A stretch of DNA of 64,000 bases from Sulfurospirillum sp. UBA2217. GTDB taxonomy: Bacteria; Campylobacterota; Campylobacteria; Campylobacterales; Sulfurospirillaceae. This document shows, in pieces, positions 35,281 to 43,101 of the stretch; the first letter of the stretch is position 1; every line of letters begins with the position of its first letter. Both the position numbers and the translations under genes were made by a program. A model generated the notes under the pieces. It worked only from the letters and a program-made list of their open reading frames with translations. It had not been told where the DNA came from and searched no databases. The stretch covers positions 62,001 to 126,000 of the forward strand of contig DCUJ01000012.1 of assembly GCA_002328495.1 (NCBI GenBank), in the 5' to 3' direction.

Positions 35281-36102
35281 TTAAAAATGATGCTCTTTAC
35301 AGACACATCGGTAGTGCCCGCGTTTGATTTTTCCTATTATAGTGACTTTTGTGCGTGTTTGTTTCGCACAACGTTGTAGCTTTGCTTGATGCTTGGGAGA
35401 AAAGGTGAAAAGCATCTCATACTCTTCGCCACTGCATCCTAAACGTTTTGCAAAAGGTTTATTCCATTGCATCGCACACTTTCCGCTCTCTTTGAGTAGC
35501 CGTGAGAGGTCTTTAAAGAGTCCATCGGAGATATCCATGCCTGAATGTAAAAATCCTCCTGTTTTTTCAATGAAGGCTTTTTTCAACACTGGCGTCACAA
35601 AACGTGAACGAGAGGAGAGTTTTCCTCCGCGTAAAAGCCGTGTTAAATCCCTCTGTGAATGCCCAAGCGTTCCTGTAAATGCTACCAAATCACCCACCTG
35701 TGCATTTTTTCGCAACAAGGGTTTTTGACTCTGCGAACCAATGGTGACAGAAATCATGAGCTTATCCCCTGCTGTGGTATCACCACCAATAATCTCTATG
35801 CCATACGCCTTTGCTGTGGACTCAAACCCTCTGCCAAGGTCTTGCAACTCTTTACATGTAAAGTGTTTAGGAATGACGATGCCAATGAGTGCAAAGCGGG
35901 GTCTGGCATTCATCGCAATCGCATCGGAGATATTGACCAACATGCTTTTAGTGGCAATCTGCTCTAAGCTCATCCAGTCTCGTTTAAAATGAATCCCTTC
36001 GCAAAAAAGGTCTTTGGAATAAACACTTTTTCCTAAAACGGCTCCATCATCGCCGATATGTTTACTCTTAAATTGCGCAATAAAAAATGCCTCTTTACTC
36101 AT
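35281..36102 (-). CDS. thiL: Thiamine-monophosphate kinase
   Basis: The 273-residue protein phosphorylates thiamine phosphate to thiamine pyrophosphate, the riboswitch ligand of the thiD operon in this window. Motifs include GDDGAVLGKS, the metal-binding MLVNISDAIAMNARP, IIGGDTTAG and the SGMDISDGLFKDLSRL block. At 273 residues it is somewhat shorter than the E. coli enzyme (325) but the catalytic motifs are present. It precedes truD on the same strand. No riboswitch is visible before it. Confidence 0.92.
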   Translation of the reverse strand: MSKEAFFIAQFKSKHIGDDGAVLGKSVYSKDLFCEGIHFKRDWMSLEQIATKSMLVNISDAIAMNARPRFALIGIVIPKHFTCKELQDLGRGFESTAKAYGIEIIGGDTTAGDKLMISVTIGSQSQKPLLRKNAQVGDLVAFTGTLGHSQRDLTRLLRGGKLSSRSRFVTPVLKKAFIEKTGGFLHSGMDISDGLFKDLSRLLKESGKCAMQWNKPFAKRLGCSGEEYEMLFTFSPKHQAKLQRCAKQTRTKVTIIGKIKRGHYRCVCKEHHF

Positions 36103-36201
36103 AAGCCACTCTCATTCTGTCATACAGTTTTTATAAATTTATTGTATGATTATTCGAATTAAAAAGCCATTACAGCCAATTATCCCAAAGGAGTCTCTCA
36201 C

Positions 36202-36879
36202 ATGGAGTGTAAACTCGAACTTAGCGTGTTTCGTTTTGACGCCACAACCGATTTTCTTCCCTACTACAAAAAACATTTTGTAAAAATCGATACCCAAAAG
36301 TGCCTCAATGACCTTTTTGTCTTGATCCATGAGCAAGATTTGCATTTTGGTTATCCTACAGGTGAACTCTGCGCCATTAAAATTAATGGTAAAGCTTTAT
36401 TCACGACGGTTACCATCGATGATATTATCAGTGATTTTGGAAAAGTTCTCACGCTAGAGCCTCTTAGCACCAAGCGTGTCCGTAAAGATATGATTGTGGA
36501 TACCACCGATTTTTATGAGCGTTTTGACCTTTTAGATGCGTACGTTGATTCAAAAGACAAGCCTGCCTTTGAGCACTACCTCATGTACCACTACGCTTCT
36601 TGTATGCTTGATGTGGTGGAAGGATATCAAGGTGATGCTTTGTTTGCTTTTGCCTATGACATGATTCAAAAACACCCATCCCGTAAACGTGAAATTTTAA
36701 GTGTTGTCTCAAATGAGCACAACGGCGTCTTTTTCCATGTACGCTTATGCAATAAAATTTACCCCTGCGCCAAAGAGGTTGAACAAAAAATTAGCGCTCT
36801 TAAGAACCTTGTTTTAAAAGAGATGCCAAAGGCGAACCCTCTTATTGAAAAACTCTCACACCGAATAGATACTTTGTAA
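36202..36879 (+). CDS. Conserved Campylobacterota protein, DUF5644-like
   Basis: The 225-residue soluble protein has a strong AAAGGAG site before its ATG. It starts with a beta-rich region (CKLELSVFRFDATTDFLPYY) that could be a ferredoxin-like fold, and contains five or six scattered cysteines without a clear cluster motif. It resembles the DUF5644 proteins of Campylobacterota, from memory only. The next gene starts 12 bases downstream, so the two form an operon. Function unknown. Confidence 0.75.
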   Translation: MECKLELSVFRFDATTDFLPYYKKHFVKIDTQKCLNDLFVLIHEQDLHFGYPTGELCAIKINGKALFTTVTIDDIISDFGKVLTLEPLSTKRVRKDMIVDTTDFYERFDLLDAYVDSKDKPAFEHYLMYHYASCMLDVVEGYQGDALFAFAYDMIQKHPSRKREILSVVSNEHNGVFFHVRLCNKIYPCAKEVEQKISALKNLVLKEMPKANPLIEKLSHRIDTL

Positions 36880-36890
36880 GGACGAACCGT

Positions 36891-37736
36891 ATGAAACGTT
36901 ATTTTCTTTTTGATAGCATTATCCAAAGTGAAAAAGCTCCCTCGTTAGCCATTGCGGCGCGTAGTTTACTCGAATTTCTAAACCTTGATGTTCCCTCACT
37001 CAAAAACGTTAAACCCGACGTTGGTAGTGAAATGATGGCACTGGATAAACGAGCATTTGTCACACACAATGCCTACGCGCTCTCGTTGTGCGCCAAAGAA
37101 GGTGCTGCCTTGGTATGTGTTGAAAACAGTGCATTTATTGCATTGCAACTTACCAAAGAGACCTTGTCTGGTGATGCGACATTGCGTGATGCCGTGGCAC
37201 TCAAGCTCTCTCAAAAAGGGATAGAGCTTAATTTTCAAACCGATATTCTCACCTTCGAAACATTTTTATTGGGTGAAGTCGGCATGGAAACATTAGCTTC
37301 TTTGGTCAAGCATCCTTTTGCTAATTTTCATGTGGCACATTTTTTTGGCACCTCTTTTTGTCAAGCACGCAAATTTACCGACCTTGGGCTTACATGTAAG
37401 CTACTTTCCATGATTCAAGCCAAAAACGTAACCTTTGAATCGTGTTATGAAAGTGATGGTTTTGAAGTATTGGATGTCTGTGAAAAAGTTGCATATCAAC
37501 TGGGTTCTAAAGTGATGCTCGATATGTTTGACAACGCTGCTGATATCGTTTTAATTGATGATGCACGCAGTTTTATACTCTTTGATTTCTACCAAAAAGC
37601 CCTTGAGAAAGCAGCCAGTCGTGAAATAGGATTGCCCGTTTTAAGCTTAGCGCAAATCCTACTTTTAGCGTTTGGCGTTCACGATAAAGCCAAGCTTGGT
37701 ATCGATAAACACAAAGTTCCTGTTACCTTGATATAA
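36891..37736 (+). CDS. Uncharacterised protein, possibly HdrB-like
   Basis: The 281-residue protein is cotranscribed with the DUF5644-like gene. Cysteines occur in contexts such as SLCAKEG, SFCQARKF, LTCKLL and SCYESDGFEVLDVCEK. The last group is vaguely like a degenerate CCG domain of heterodisulfide reductase B or glycolate oxidase proteins. In Campylobacterota a DUF5644/HdrB-like pair is recurrent, but this is recollection, not a computed match. If the fold is right, it could hold an iron-sulfur centre in a redox complex. The 3' end overlaps the convergent SIR2-like gene by 14 bases. Confidence 0.7.
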   Translation: MKRYFLFDSIIQSEKAPSLAIAARSLLEFLNLDVPSLKNVKPDVGSEMMALDKRAFVTHNAYALSLCAKEGAALVCVENSAFIALQLTKETLSGDATLRDAVALKLSQKGIELNFQTDILTFETFLLGEVGMETLASLVKHPFANFHVAHFFGTSFCQARKFTDLGLTCKLLSMIQAKNVTFESCYESDGFEVLDVCEKVAYQLGSKVMLDMFDNAADIVLIDDARSFILFDFYQKALEKAASREIGLPVLSLAQILLLAFGVHDKAKLGIDKHKVPVTLI

Positions 37737-38532
37737 AGGCATTTAAAGAAGTTTCTCGTTTCTCAATTTTATGAGCACTTAGAAACTTCTCCTCTTTTTT
37801 ACTCATACACGCTTTATCGTTCACCAATACCCCACCCGTAAGCCCCATGGTAATCTCATTGGCAACCATGCGAAAGGTGTCTCGGTCAAAATCTATCCCT
37901 AAAAAAAGATACGATTTTCCCTCACGGTATTTTTTAATAAAAGGAGGCACTCCATACCCACCCATAGCCTCGGTTAACCAATCCACAAAATCCGCATCCG
38001 AGATAATAAAATTTTTCTCAGGCACCGTACAACCAAGAGGTTTAAATAAAATAGGAAGCATGGGATTGAGAAGTTCTTTATCGACCCTACTATAACTTTT
38101 TGAGTGAGAATGGTACATGTAAACCAAAAAACGATCATACCCCGCCATGATGCGACTCACCCCAGAAATTAAAAAATGGTCCACCTCTTCATACACTTTC
38201 AAGAGTGAATCATCCAAGTTAAGGTCAATGACGTAGTGAGGCATAATGCGCTTAAGCCATGTGTAAACCATAGGAGGTGTATAGGGTTTTGAGCTAAAGA
38301 TATGGTTCGTCATCGCTTCAATGTACGGTCTTCCTTTGCGTTGTTCTAAACTCATGGCTGCACGTGAGTATTCGTACATCAAGCGTGGTGACATCGCTCG
38401 TCCACCATTGAGTGCCAAAATCATCGAATCACTATCAAAAGGAAGCGGTGTTCCATCCTCGCACACGCATCCTTTAAACACGCCCATTCCAATAAAAGGA
38501 ATCATCTCGCCTGATTTTAGTTTTTCAATCAT
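37723..38532 (-). CDS. SIR2-like domain protein
   Basis: The 269-residue protein starts with a nucleotide-binding-like motif, GEMIPFIGMGVFKG, as in SIR2-like domains. A central DLNLDDSLLKVYEE segment and GKSYLFLGIDFDRDTFRMVAN also fit SIR2_2-type proteins. It starts two bases after the NifA-like gene stop, so it is the last gene of the nif-flavoured operon. SIR2-like proteins include NAD-consuming enzymes, some in phage defence, but this one's context points to a metabolic or regulatory link with the activator. No catalytic histidine can be assigned confidently. Confidence 0.65.
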   Translation of the reverse strand: MIEKLKSGEMIPFIGMGVFKGCVCEDGTPLPFDSDSMILALNGGRAMSPRLMYEYSRAAMSLEQRKGRPYIEAMTNHIFSSKPYTPPMVYTWLKRIMPHYVIDLNLDDSLLKVYEEVDHFLISGVSRIMAGYDRFLVYMYHSHSKSYSRVDKELLNPMLPILFKPLGCTVPEKNFIISDADFVDWLTEAMGGYGVPPFIKKYREGKSYLFLGIDFDRDTFRMVANEITMGLTGGVLVNDKACMSKKEEKFLSAHKIEKRETSLNAFISR

Positions 38533-38534
38533 CC

Positions 38535-39905
38535 TTAAGCCTTCTGTTGATAAATATTAAATGCGGGAAGCAGCAGCAGCATTTCATCGGCACTGATGCC
38601 CTCTTCACTTCCCATAAGCACGATGCGTTCAACCGTATTTTCAAGTTCTCTCACATTACCCGGCCACGTGTAATGACAGAGGATACCCATTGCTTCTTCG
38701 GTGATAACCACTCTTTTTTTATGGTTTTTCATCGACTTTTCTAAGAAGAAATTAACCAACAGCTTGATGTCATCGCCCCGTTCCCGCAAAGGGGGCAAGT
38801 CTATGGGAATGACATTGAGTCGGTAGTACAAATCTTCTCGAAACGTACCATTTTTGACCATCTCTTCTAAGTTTCGATTCGTGGCTGCTACAAGGCGGAC
38901 ATTGACTTTGATGGTTTTACTGCCACCCACCCTCTCAAACTCACGCTCTTGCAACACACGCAACAGTTTAACTTGAGCAGAAGAAGAGATGTCGCCTATC
39001 TCATCTAAAAAAAGGGTTCCACCATCGGCCAGTTCAAATCGCCCCTTACGCGCCTCTTTGGCATCGGTGAAGGCTCCTTTTTCATGCCCAAACAACTCAC
39101 TCTCTATGAGTGTATCGGTAATAGCGGCACAATTTAGTTTAACAAAAGGCTCCTCTTTGCGTTGTGAACGCTTATGAATCGCAGCTGCCACAAGCTCTTT
39201 ACCTGTCCCTGTCTCGCCTCGCACCAAAACGGTGACATTACTTCCAGCAATACGTTCCACCACTTTAAAGACATTTTTGATTTTAACACTCTCTCCAATG
39301 ATGTCACCAAAATTGTGTACTTTAGAATCCCACTCCATTTTGTAGTAGAGTTTGAGCTCTTTTAAGCGCTCTTTTTCTTGTAAATGAATAGAGTGTGAAT
39401 GAATGGCTTGCGCAAAAATAGAGCTTAAAATCGTCAACAATCGAATGGAACTTTCAAACCCAATGGGTGTTGTTTTAGTAATATTAGCACCAAAAACACC
39501 AATCACCTCTTGCCCCGCCAAAAGAGGAACGGCGATGTAGGAAAGCGAATTTTTATCGCGATTGCCTGATTTATTAAGAAATAGCATATCGTTGTGAAGG
39601 TTTTCAATCACCACAGGCTCACGACTTTGCGCCGCCAATCCCGTAGCACCCTCACCCAGTTTATACACCGCCAATTCTCGTTGGTGTTTATTGAAATCAA
39701 TACAAGCATAGACACTTAATGTCTCTTCTGTCAGGGTGTAAAGCGCGCATTTTTCCAGATGAAGGCTATTTTTCAAAATCAATAAGGCTTTTTCCAACGA
39801 AGCAACCAAATCCAACGAATTTGAAACCTCCAATGCTACCTCGTGCAAGGTTGACAACTCTGTCGTCGTCACACAATGAGAACATTTAGCATCACGTGTT
39901 TCCAT
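38535..39905 (-). CDS. nifA: NifA-like sigma-54 activator without HTH domain
   Basis: The 456-residue protein has an N-terminal CSHC motif (residues 8-11), a GAF domain (about 20-175) and a sigma-54 AAA+ domain (about 200-435). The AAA+ part has Walker A GETGTGKE (230-237), the sigma-54-contacting loop GAFTDA (277-282, GAFTGA in most activators), Walker B DEIG (301-304) and YTWPGNVRELENTVER. The protein ends about 20 residues later, with no C-terminal Fis-type helix-turn-helix. NifA normally has one; some activators such as H. pylori FlgR lack it and act from solution. The nif assignment comes from GAF similarity and the adjacent nifT. Confidence 0.85.
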   Translation of the reverse strand: METRDAKCSHCVTTTELSTLHEVALEVSNSLDLVASLEKALLILKNSLHLEKCALYTLTEETLSVYACIDFNKHQRELAVYKLGEGATGLAAQSREPVVIENLHNDMLFLNKSGNRDKNSLSYIAVPLLAGQEVIGVFGANITKTTPIGFESSIRLLTILSSIFAQAIHSHSIHLQEKERLKELKLYYKMEWDSKVHNFGDIIGESVKIKNVFKVVERIAGSNVTVLVRGETGTGKELVAAAIHKRSQRKEEPFVKLNCAAITDTLIESELFGHEKGAFTDAKEARKGRFELADGGTLFLDEIGDISSSAQVKLLRVLQEREFERVGGSKTIKVNVRLVAATNRNLEEMVKNGTFREDLYYRLNVIPIDLPPLRERGDDIKLLVNFFLEKSMKNHKKRVVITEEAMGILCHYTWPGNVRELENTVERIVLMGSEEGISADEMLLLLPAFNIYQQKA

Positions 39906-39979
39906 GCGGTTACTCCTTCGCTTTTGTAATTATTATACATATTAAAGAGTATTTAGAGTGCAAACATTCTGTTTATAAT

Positions 39980-40189
39980 TTAATCATTTAGCTTTTTGCA
40001 CACCTCTTCTTTGGGTAACTTTTTAGGGGCGGGTTGAATCCACCATGTTTCACCATTGCTTAACACCACTTCACCACCCCATTTTTCTTCGCTATCAAAC
40101 TCCATGGAGACGATGGTCTCTTCCATATCTTTTTTAGCGATATAAAAACAAATTTCACCCTTTTCTTCACGCAACATGACCTTTGCCAT
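39980..40189 (-). CDS. nifT: NifT/FixU family protein
   Basis: The 69-residue protein matches NifT: MAKVMLREEKGEICFYIAKK, then the conserved EETIVSMEFD, WGGEVVLSNGETW and a final LPKEEV. NifT genes normally sit in nitrogen fixation clusters; their function is not essential and not well defined. Here no nifHDK, nifB or nifEN is present in the window. It lies between a NadB-like flavoprotein gene (9 bases away) and the NifA-like activator gene on the same strand. Confidence 0.85.
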   Translation of the reverse strand: MAKVMLREEKGEICFYIAKKDMEETIVSMEFDSEEKWGGEVVLSNGETWWIQPAPKKLPKEEVCKKLND

Positions 40190-40198
40190 TCTTTATCC

Positions 40199-41836
40199 TT
40201 ATGTTAAAATTTTTTGAAACCATCGTGTGAACAGATTCTCTTCGTACGCTACTTTGAAGAAGCCTTTTTGGAGTTCTTTGATGAGTACATGACGATTTCC
40301 CTCTTTACATGTAAGCGGAAAATCCTCTCTATGATGTGCTCCACGACTCTCTTTTCGATGCATAGCACTGAGGATAATGGCTTCACAAAGCTCCAAGGCG
40401 TTGCGCAGTTCCAAAATAGAGATAAGCTCTACATTGTTATTTTTCCCCTTATCGATACAATGAAGGGTATTGGACTCTTGGCGAAGGTATTTCATATAGT
40501 CAAAGGCTTCTTGGAGGCTCGCTTCATTTCGAAAAATACCTGCTTTTGTAAACATGATTTTTCCCACAGAAATACGCATGGCATTAAAATTTTTCGTACA
40601 TTCTCCCTCAAAAATTCTATCCACCAGTTGCATATTTTTAATGACGACACTGTAATCTATGGGTAAAAAATCTTTGTTTGAGACATACGCTTTGACCTTT
40701 TGCCCTGCTAGTTCACCAAAAACAGCTCCTTCAAGCAGTGAATTTCCCCCCAAGCGATTCGCACCATGCACCCCAATAGCCGCCGCTTCACCACAAACAT
40801 ACAAGCCTTTAATATCGCTACATGTAAACGGAGCGTAGATGCCTCCCATGCTATAATGCGCCACAGGTTTTACCTCCAAAAGCTCCGTCGCGATATCAAT
40901 ACCCACTTGTGTATAAGCATTTTTATACAGTGTTGGCACCCTGCTCTCTAAGATATTTTGGGGGATGTGTCGCATATCGAGATAAACTTTTTTGCCTTGA
41001 CGGACTTGTTCAAAAATAGCGCGTGAAAGTACATCGCGTGTGCCCAGTTCATCCACAAAACGCTCTCCATCTGAATTGACCAAATGTCCACCCTCACCTC
41101 TAGCAGCTTCTGAAATAAGGTAACTGGTTTTTGCAAAACCTGTGGGATGAAACTGTACAAATTCCATATCTTTTAAATACAAACCCGCTCGAAGTGCGAT
41201 GCTTAACACATCTCCCGTACAATCTTGTGCATTGGTGCTAAAGCCTCTATAAATACCAGCATACCCACCACCTGCAAACACCACGGCTTTCGTTGGGTAA
41301 ACCAGCACACTTGAATCTTGACGTTTTAAGCAAATAACGCCACTGACATAATTTTCAATCTTCGTGATGTCCATAACGTAGTGATTCACCAAAAATTCAA
41401 CCCCAATCAAACGTGCTTTTTTAATCAAAGCCTGCGTGATAGAAGCACCCGTGCTATCGCCCACAAAGCAAGTACGCTTGGAACTTCCCCCTCCAAAACT
41501 ACGCTGTAAGATCGCACCGTTTTCATCCCTATCAAATGCCACGCCGTATTCGACCAATTTTTTGATGATGTGTGGTGCTCGTTTACATAAATATGCAACA
41601 GCCTTTTTATCGCCAAGTTCTTTAGCACTGTTCATCGTATCGTCGATGTGCTTTTGGATTTCAACATCATTTTTTTCATCTAAAACGGCATTAATCCCAC
41701 CACTGGCTATGGCACTGTTGGATTTGAAAATATTGCCTTTCGTGAGTATTGCAACGCTGTTATGCTCACTTTTAGCTTCAATCGCCGCCATAAGCCCCGC
41801 AATGCCAGAGCCGATGACTAAAACATCATACGTCAT
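40199..41836 (-). CDS. NadB/FrdA-family FAD-dependent oxidoreductase
   Basis: The 545-residue flavoprotein begins MTYDVLVIGSGIAGLMAAIEA, an ADP-binding Rossmann motif. The frame extends upstream to 42001, but that stretch overlaps the previous gene and is not protein-like; ATG 41836 is chosen. Typical L-aspartate oxidase and fumarate reductase flavoprotein motifs follow: SNSAIASGGINA, FVQFHPTG, SEAARGEGGHLVN, HYSMGGIYA, GEAAAIGVHGANRLGGNSL and the C-terminal KESRGAHHREDFP. It could be an aspartate oxidase or a dicarboxylate reductase. It overlaps the aldo/keto reductase gene by 11 bases in a nif-flavoured operon. Confidence 0.85.
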   Translation of the reverse strand: MTYDVLVIGSGIAGLMAAIEAKSEHNSVAILTKGNIFKSNSAIASGGINAVLDEKNDVEIQKHIDDTMNSAKELGDKKAVAYLCKRAPHIIKKLVEYGVAFDRDENGAILQRSFGGGSSKRTCFVGDSTGASITQALIKKARLIGVEFLVNHYVMDITKIENYVSGVICLKRQDSSVLVYPTKAVVFAGGGYAGIYRGFSTNAQDCTGDVLSIALRAGLYLKDMEFVQFHPTGFAKTSYLISEAARGEGGHLVNSDGERFVDELGTRDVLSRAIFEQVRQGKKVYLDMRHIPQNILESRVPTLYKNAYTQVGIDIATELLEVKPVAHYSMGGIYAPFTCSDIKGLYVCGEAAAIGVHGANRLGGNSLLEGAVFGELAGQKVKAYVSNKDFLPIDYSVVIKNMQLVDRIFEGECTKNFNAMRISVGKIMFTKAGIFRNEASLQEAFDYMKYLRQESNTLHCIDKGKNNNVELISILELRNALELCEAIILSAMHRKESRGAHHREDFPLTCKEGNRHVLIKELQKGFFKVAYEENLFTRWFQKILT

Positions 41837-42965
41837 GAGACTTCTCCAGTTGATATAAAAGATGGTATTGCGTGCTTTTGATAGCATTAATCGAGGCGAT
41901 GGAAACATTACATGTAACGTGCTCAGGCTTTGAAGAACTAAAGAGTGACGTGATGATACCTCGCGTGGAGCGCACAAATTGTAACGCCAAATCCACATCA
42001 CTTTTTAAAATCATCTCCTTGTCCAAAACATAACCCACTTCTGGTTTAAACGGCTTTTGAAAAAGATTCATCTGTAACAAAGAAGAGCTACTGATAACCC
42101 CCAATCCTAATTTATGCGCTACATGTAAAGGTGTGTACATGCAACCATCCGACATTTTTTGGTTAGCCACACTGTAGGCATTGGTTTTGGCGATGTTAAA
42201 GGGAAGTTGAAGGTATTTGAAATGATGATTTGCCCCACCCACACGACACGCGACATCATACACATCTTCAATGCTGATGTACTCAGGGTTGGAAGCTTCA
42301 TAGGTCAATGCGTTCCAAACGGCTATGCCATACGCCTTGATTTTACCGCATTTCACCATCGTCTCAAAAAGTGTAAAAATACCCTCTAATTTTTCTAAAA
42401 AAGCTTCGTAACCTATTGTGGTGAGTTGCGTCTCTGGATTGTGTAAAAAGTAGATATCAAGTGTCTTTACATGTAAGTTTTCAAGTGAGCGATTAAGGGA
42501 ATCTTCTAAAAATGCTGGACTCATACAATGCTGGTCAAGTTCTATCTCATCAGGTGTTGCAAGCTCTTTTTGAAGGATATTTTCATCGATCCATGTATAA
42601 GGGTTTTCGGGAAAAGGAAAATCAAGGGGGATGAAACCGCCTTTGGAGCAGATAATGAGTTCTTCACGTTTAAGCTCACCTGTTTCAAATAACTCGCGTA
42701 ACACCTCCCCTATCTCACGCTCACTTTGCTGATAACGGTAGTTGATGGCAGTGTCGATGACATTGATACCACACCTAATCGCTTCTTTTAACGCTTCTTG
42801 ATAGTTAAACGTATAATTTTCTTCTTTATAAGGCTCTTTTTTAAAAGTACCAAACCCTAGTTTTGAGAAGATAAGCCCATTATGACGTATATAAAAATCT
42901 TTATAATGCGCATAACGTTTAGCAAACTGATAAGTAGCTTCAGGAGTAGCATGAAAAAAGCGCAT
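41826..42965 (-). CDS. Aldo/keto reductase
   Basis: The 379-residue protein has AKR features: LGFGTFKKEPY near the N-terminus, VIDTAINYRYQQSEREIGEVL with the catalytic Asp and Tyr, ICSKGG with the Lys, and LDIYFLHNPE with the His. It is longer than the usual 300-340 residues, owing to insertions around residues 110-150. It should reduce carbonyls with NAD(P)H. It is the first gene of the operon that continues with the NadB-like protein, NifT, the NifA-like activator and the SIR2-like protein. A good AGGAGG site precedes its ATG. Confidence 0.88.
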   Translation of the reverse strand: MRFFHATPEATYQFAKRYAHYKDFYIRHNGLIFSKLGFGTFKKEPYKEENYTFNYQEALKEAIRCGINVIDTAINYRYQQSEREIGEVLRELFETGELKREELIICSKGGFIPLDFPFPENPYTWIDENILQKELATPDEIELDQHCMSPAFLEDSLNRSLENLHVKTLDIYFLHNPETQLTTIGYEAFLEKLEGIFTLFETMVKCGKIKAYGIAVWNALTYEASNPEYISIEDVYDVACRVGGANHHFKYLQLPFNIAKTNAYSVANQKMSDGCMYTPLHVAHKLGLGVISSSSLLQMNLFQKPFKPEVGYVLDKEMILKSDVDLALQFVRSTRGIITSLFSSSKPEHVTCNVSIASINAIKSTQYHLLYQLEKSHDV

Positions 42966-43075
42966 GTTACCTCCTTTTTTACTTTCACCTATACAAGAAG
43001 TGTTCCAATGATTTTTTTTTGAACATTTCTTATCATAAAACTTTATACTGCTTCATCATTTGTGCTACAATAAAT

Positions 43076-43081
43076 CATCCT
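43076..43081 (+). promoter_or_regulatory. Probable extended -10 of the phosphoketolase gene
   Basis: TGC followed by TACAAT lies 21 bases before the phosphoketolase ATG, in the 136-base gap between two divergent genes. The same TGCTACAAT wording occurs before the methyltransferase and glutathione peroxidase genes. Confidence 0.55.
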
Positions 43082-43101
43082 GACTCAATGGAGGTAGCCT
43101 T

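Noticed and set aside
37723..38532. SIR2-like gene as part of an antiphage island
   Set aside because: No other defence gene is adjacent; the operon context is metabolic and regulatory.
41837..42001. Upstream extension of the NadB-like flavoprotein
   Set aside because: The Rossmann motif begins right after ATG 41836, and the extension lies within the aldo/keto reductase gene in another frame.
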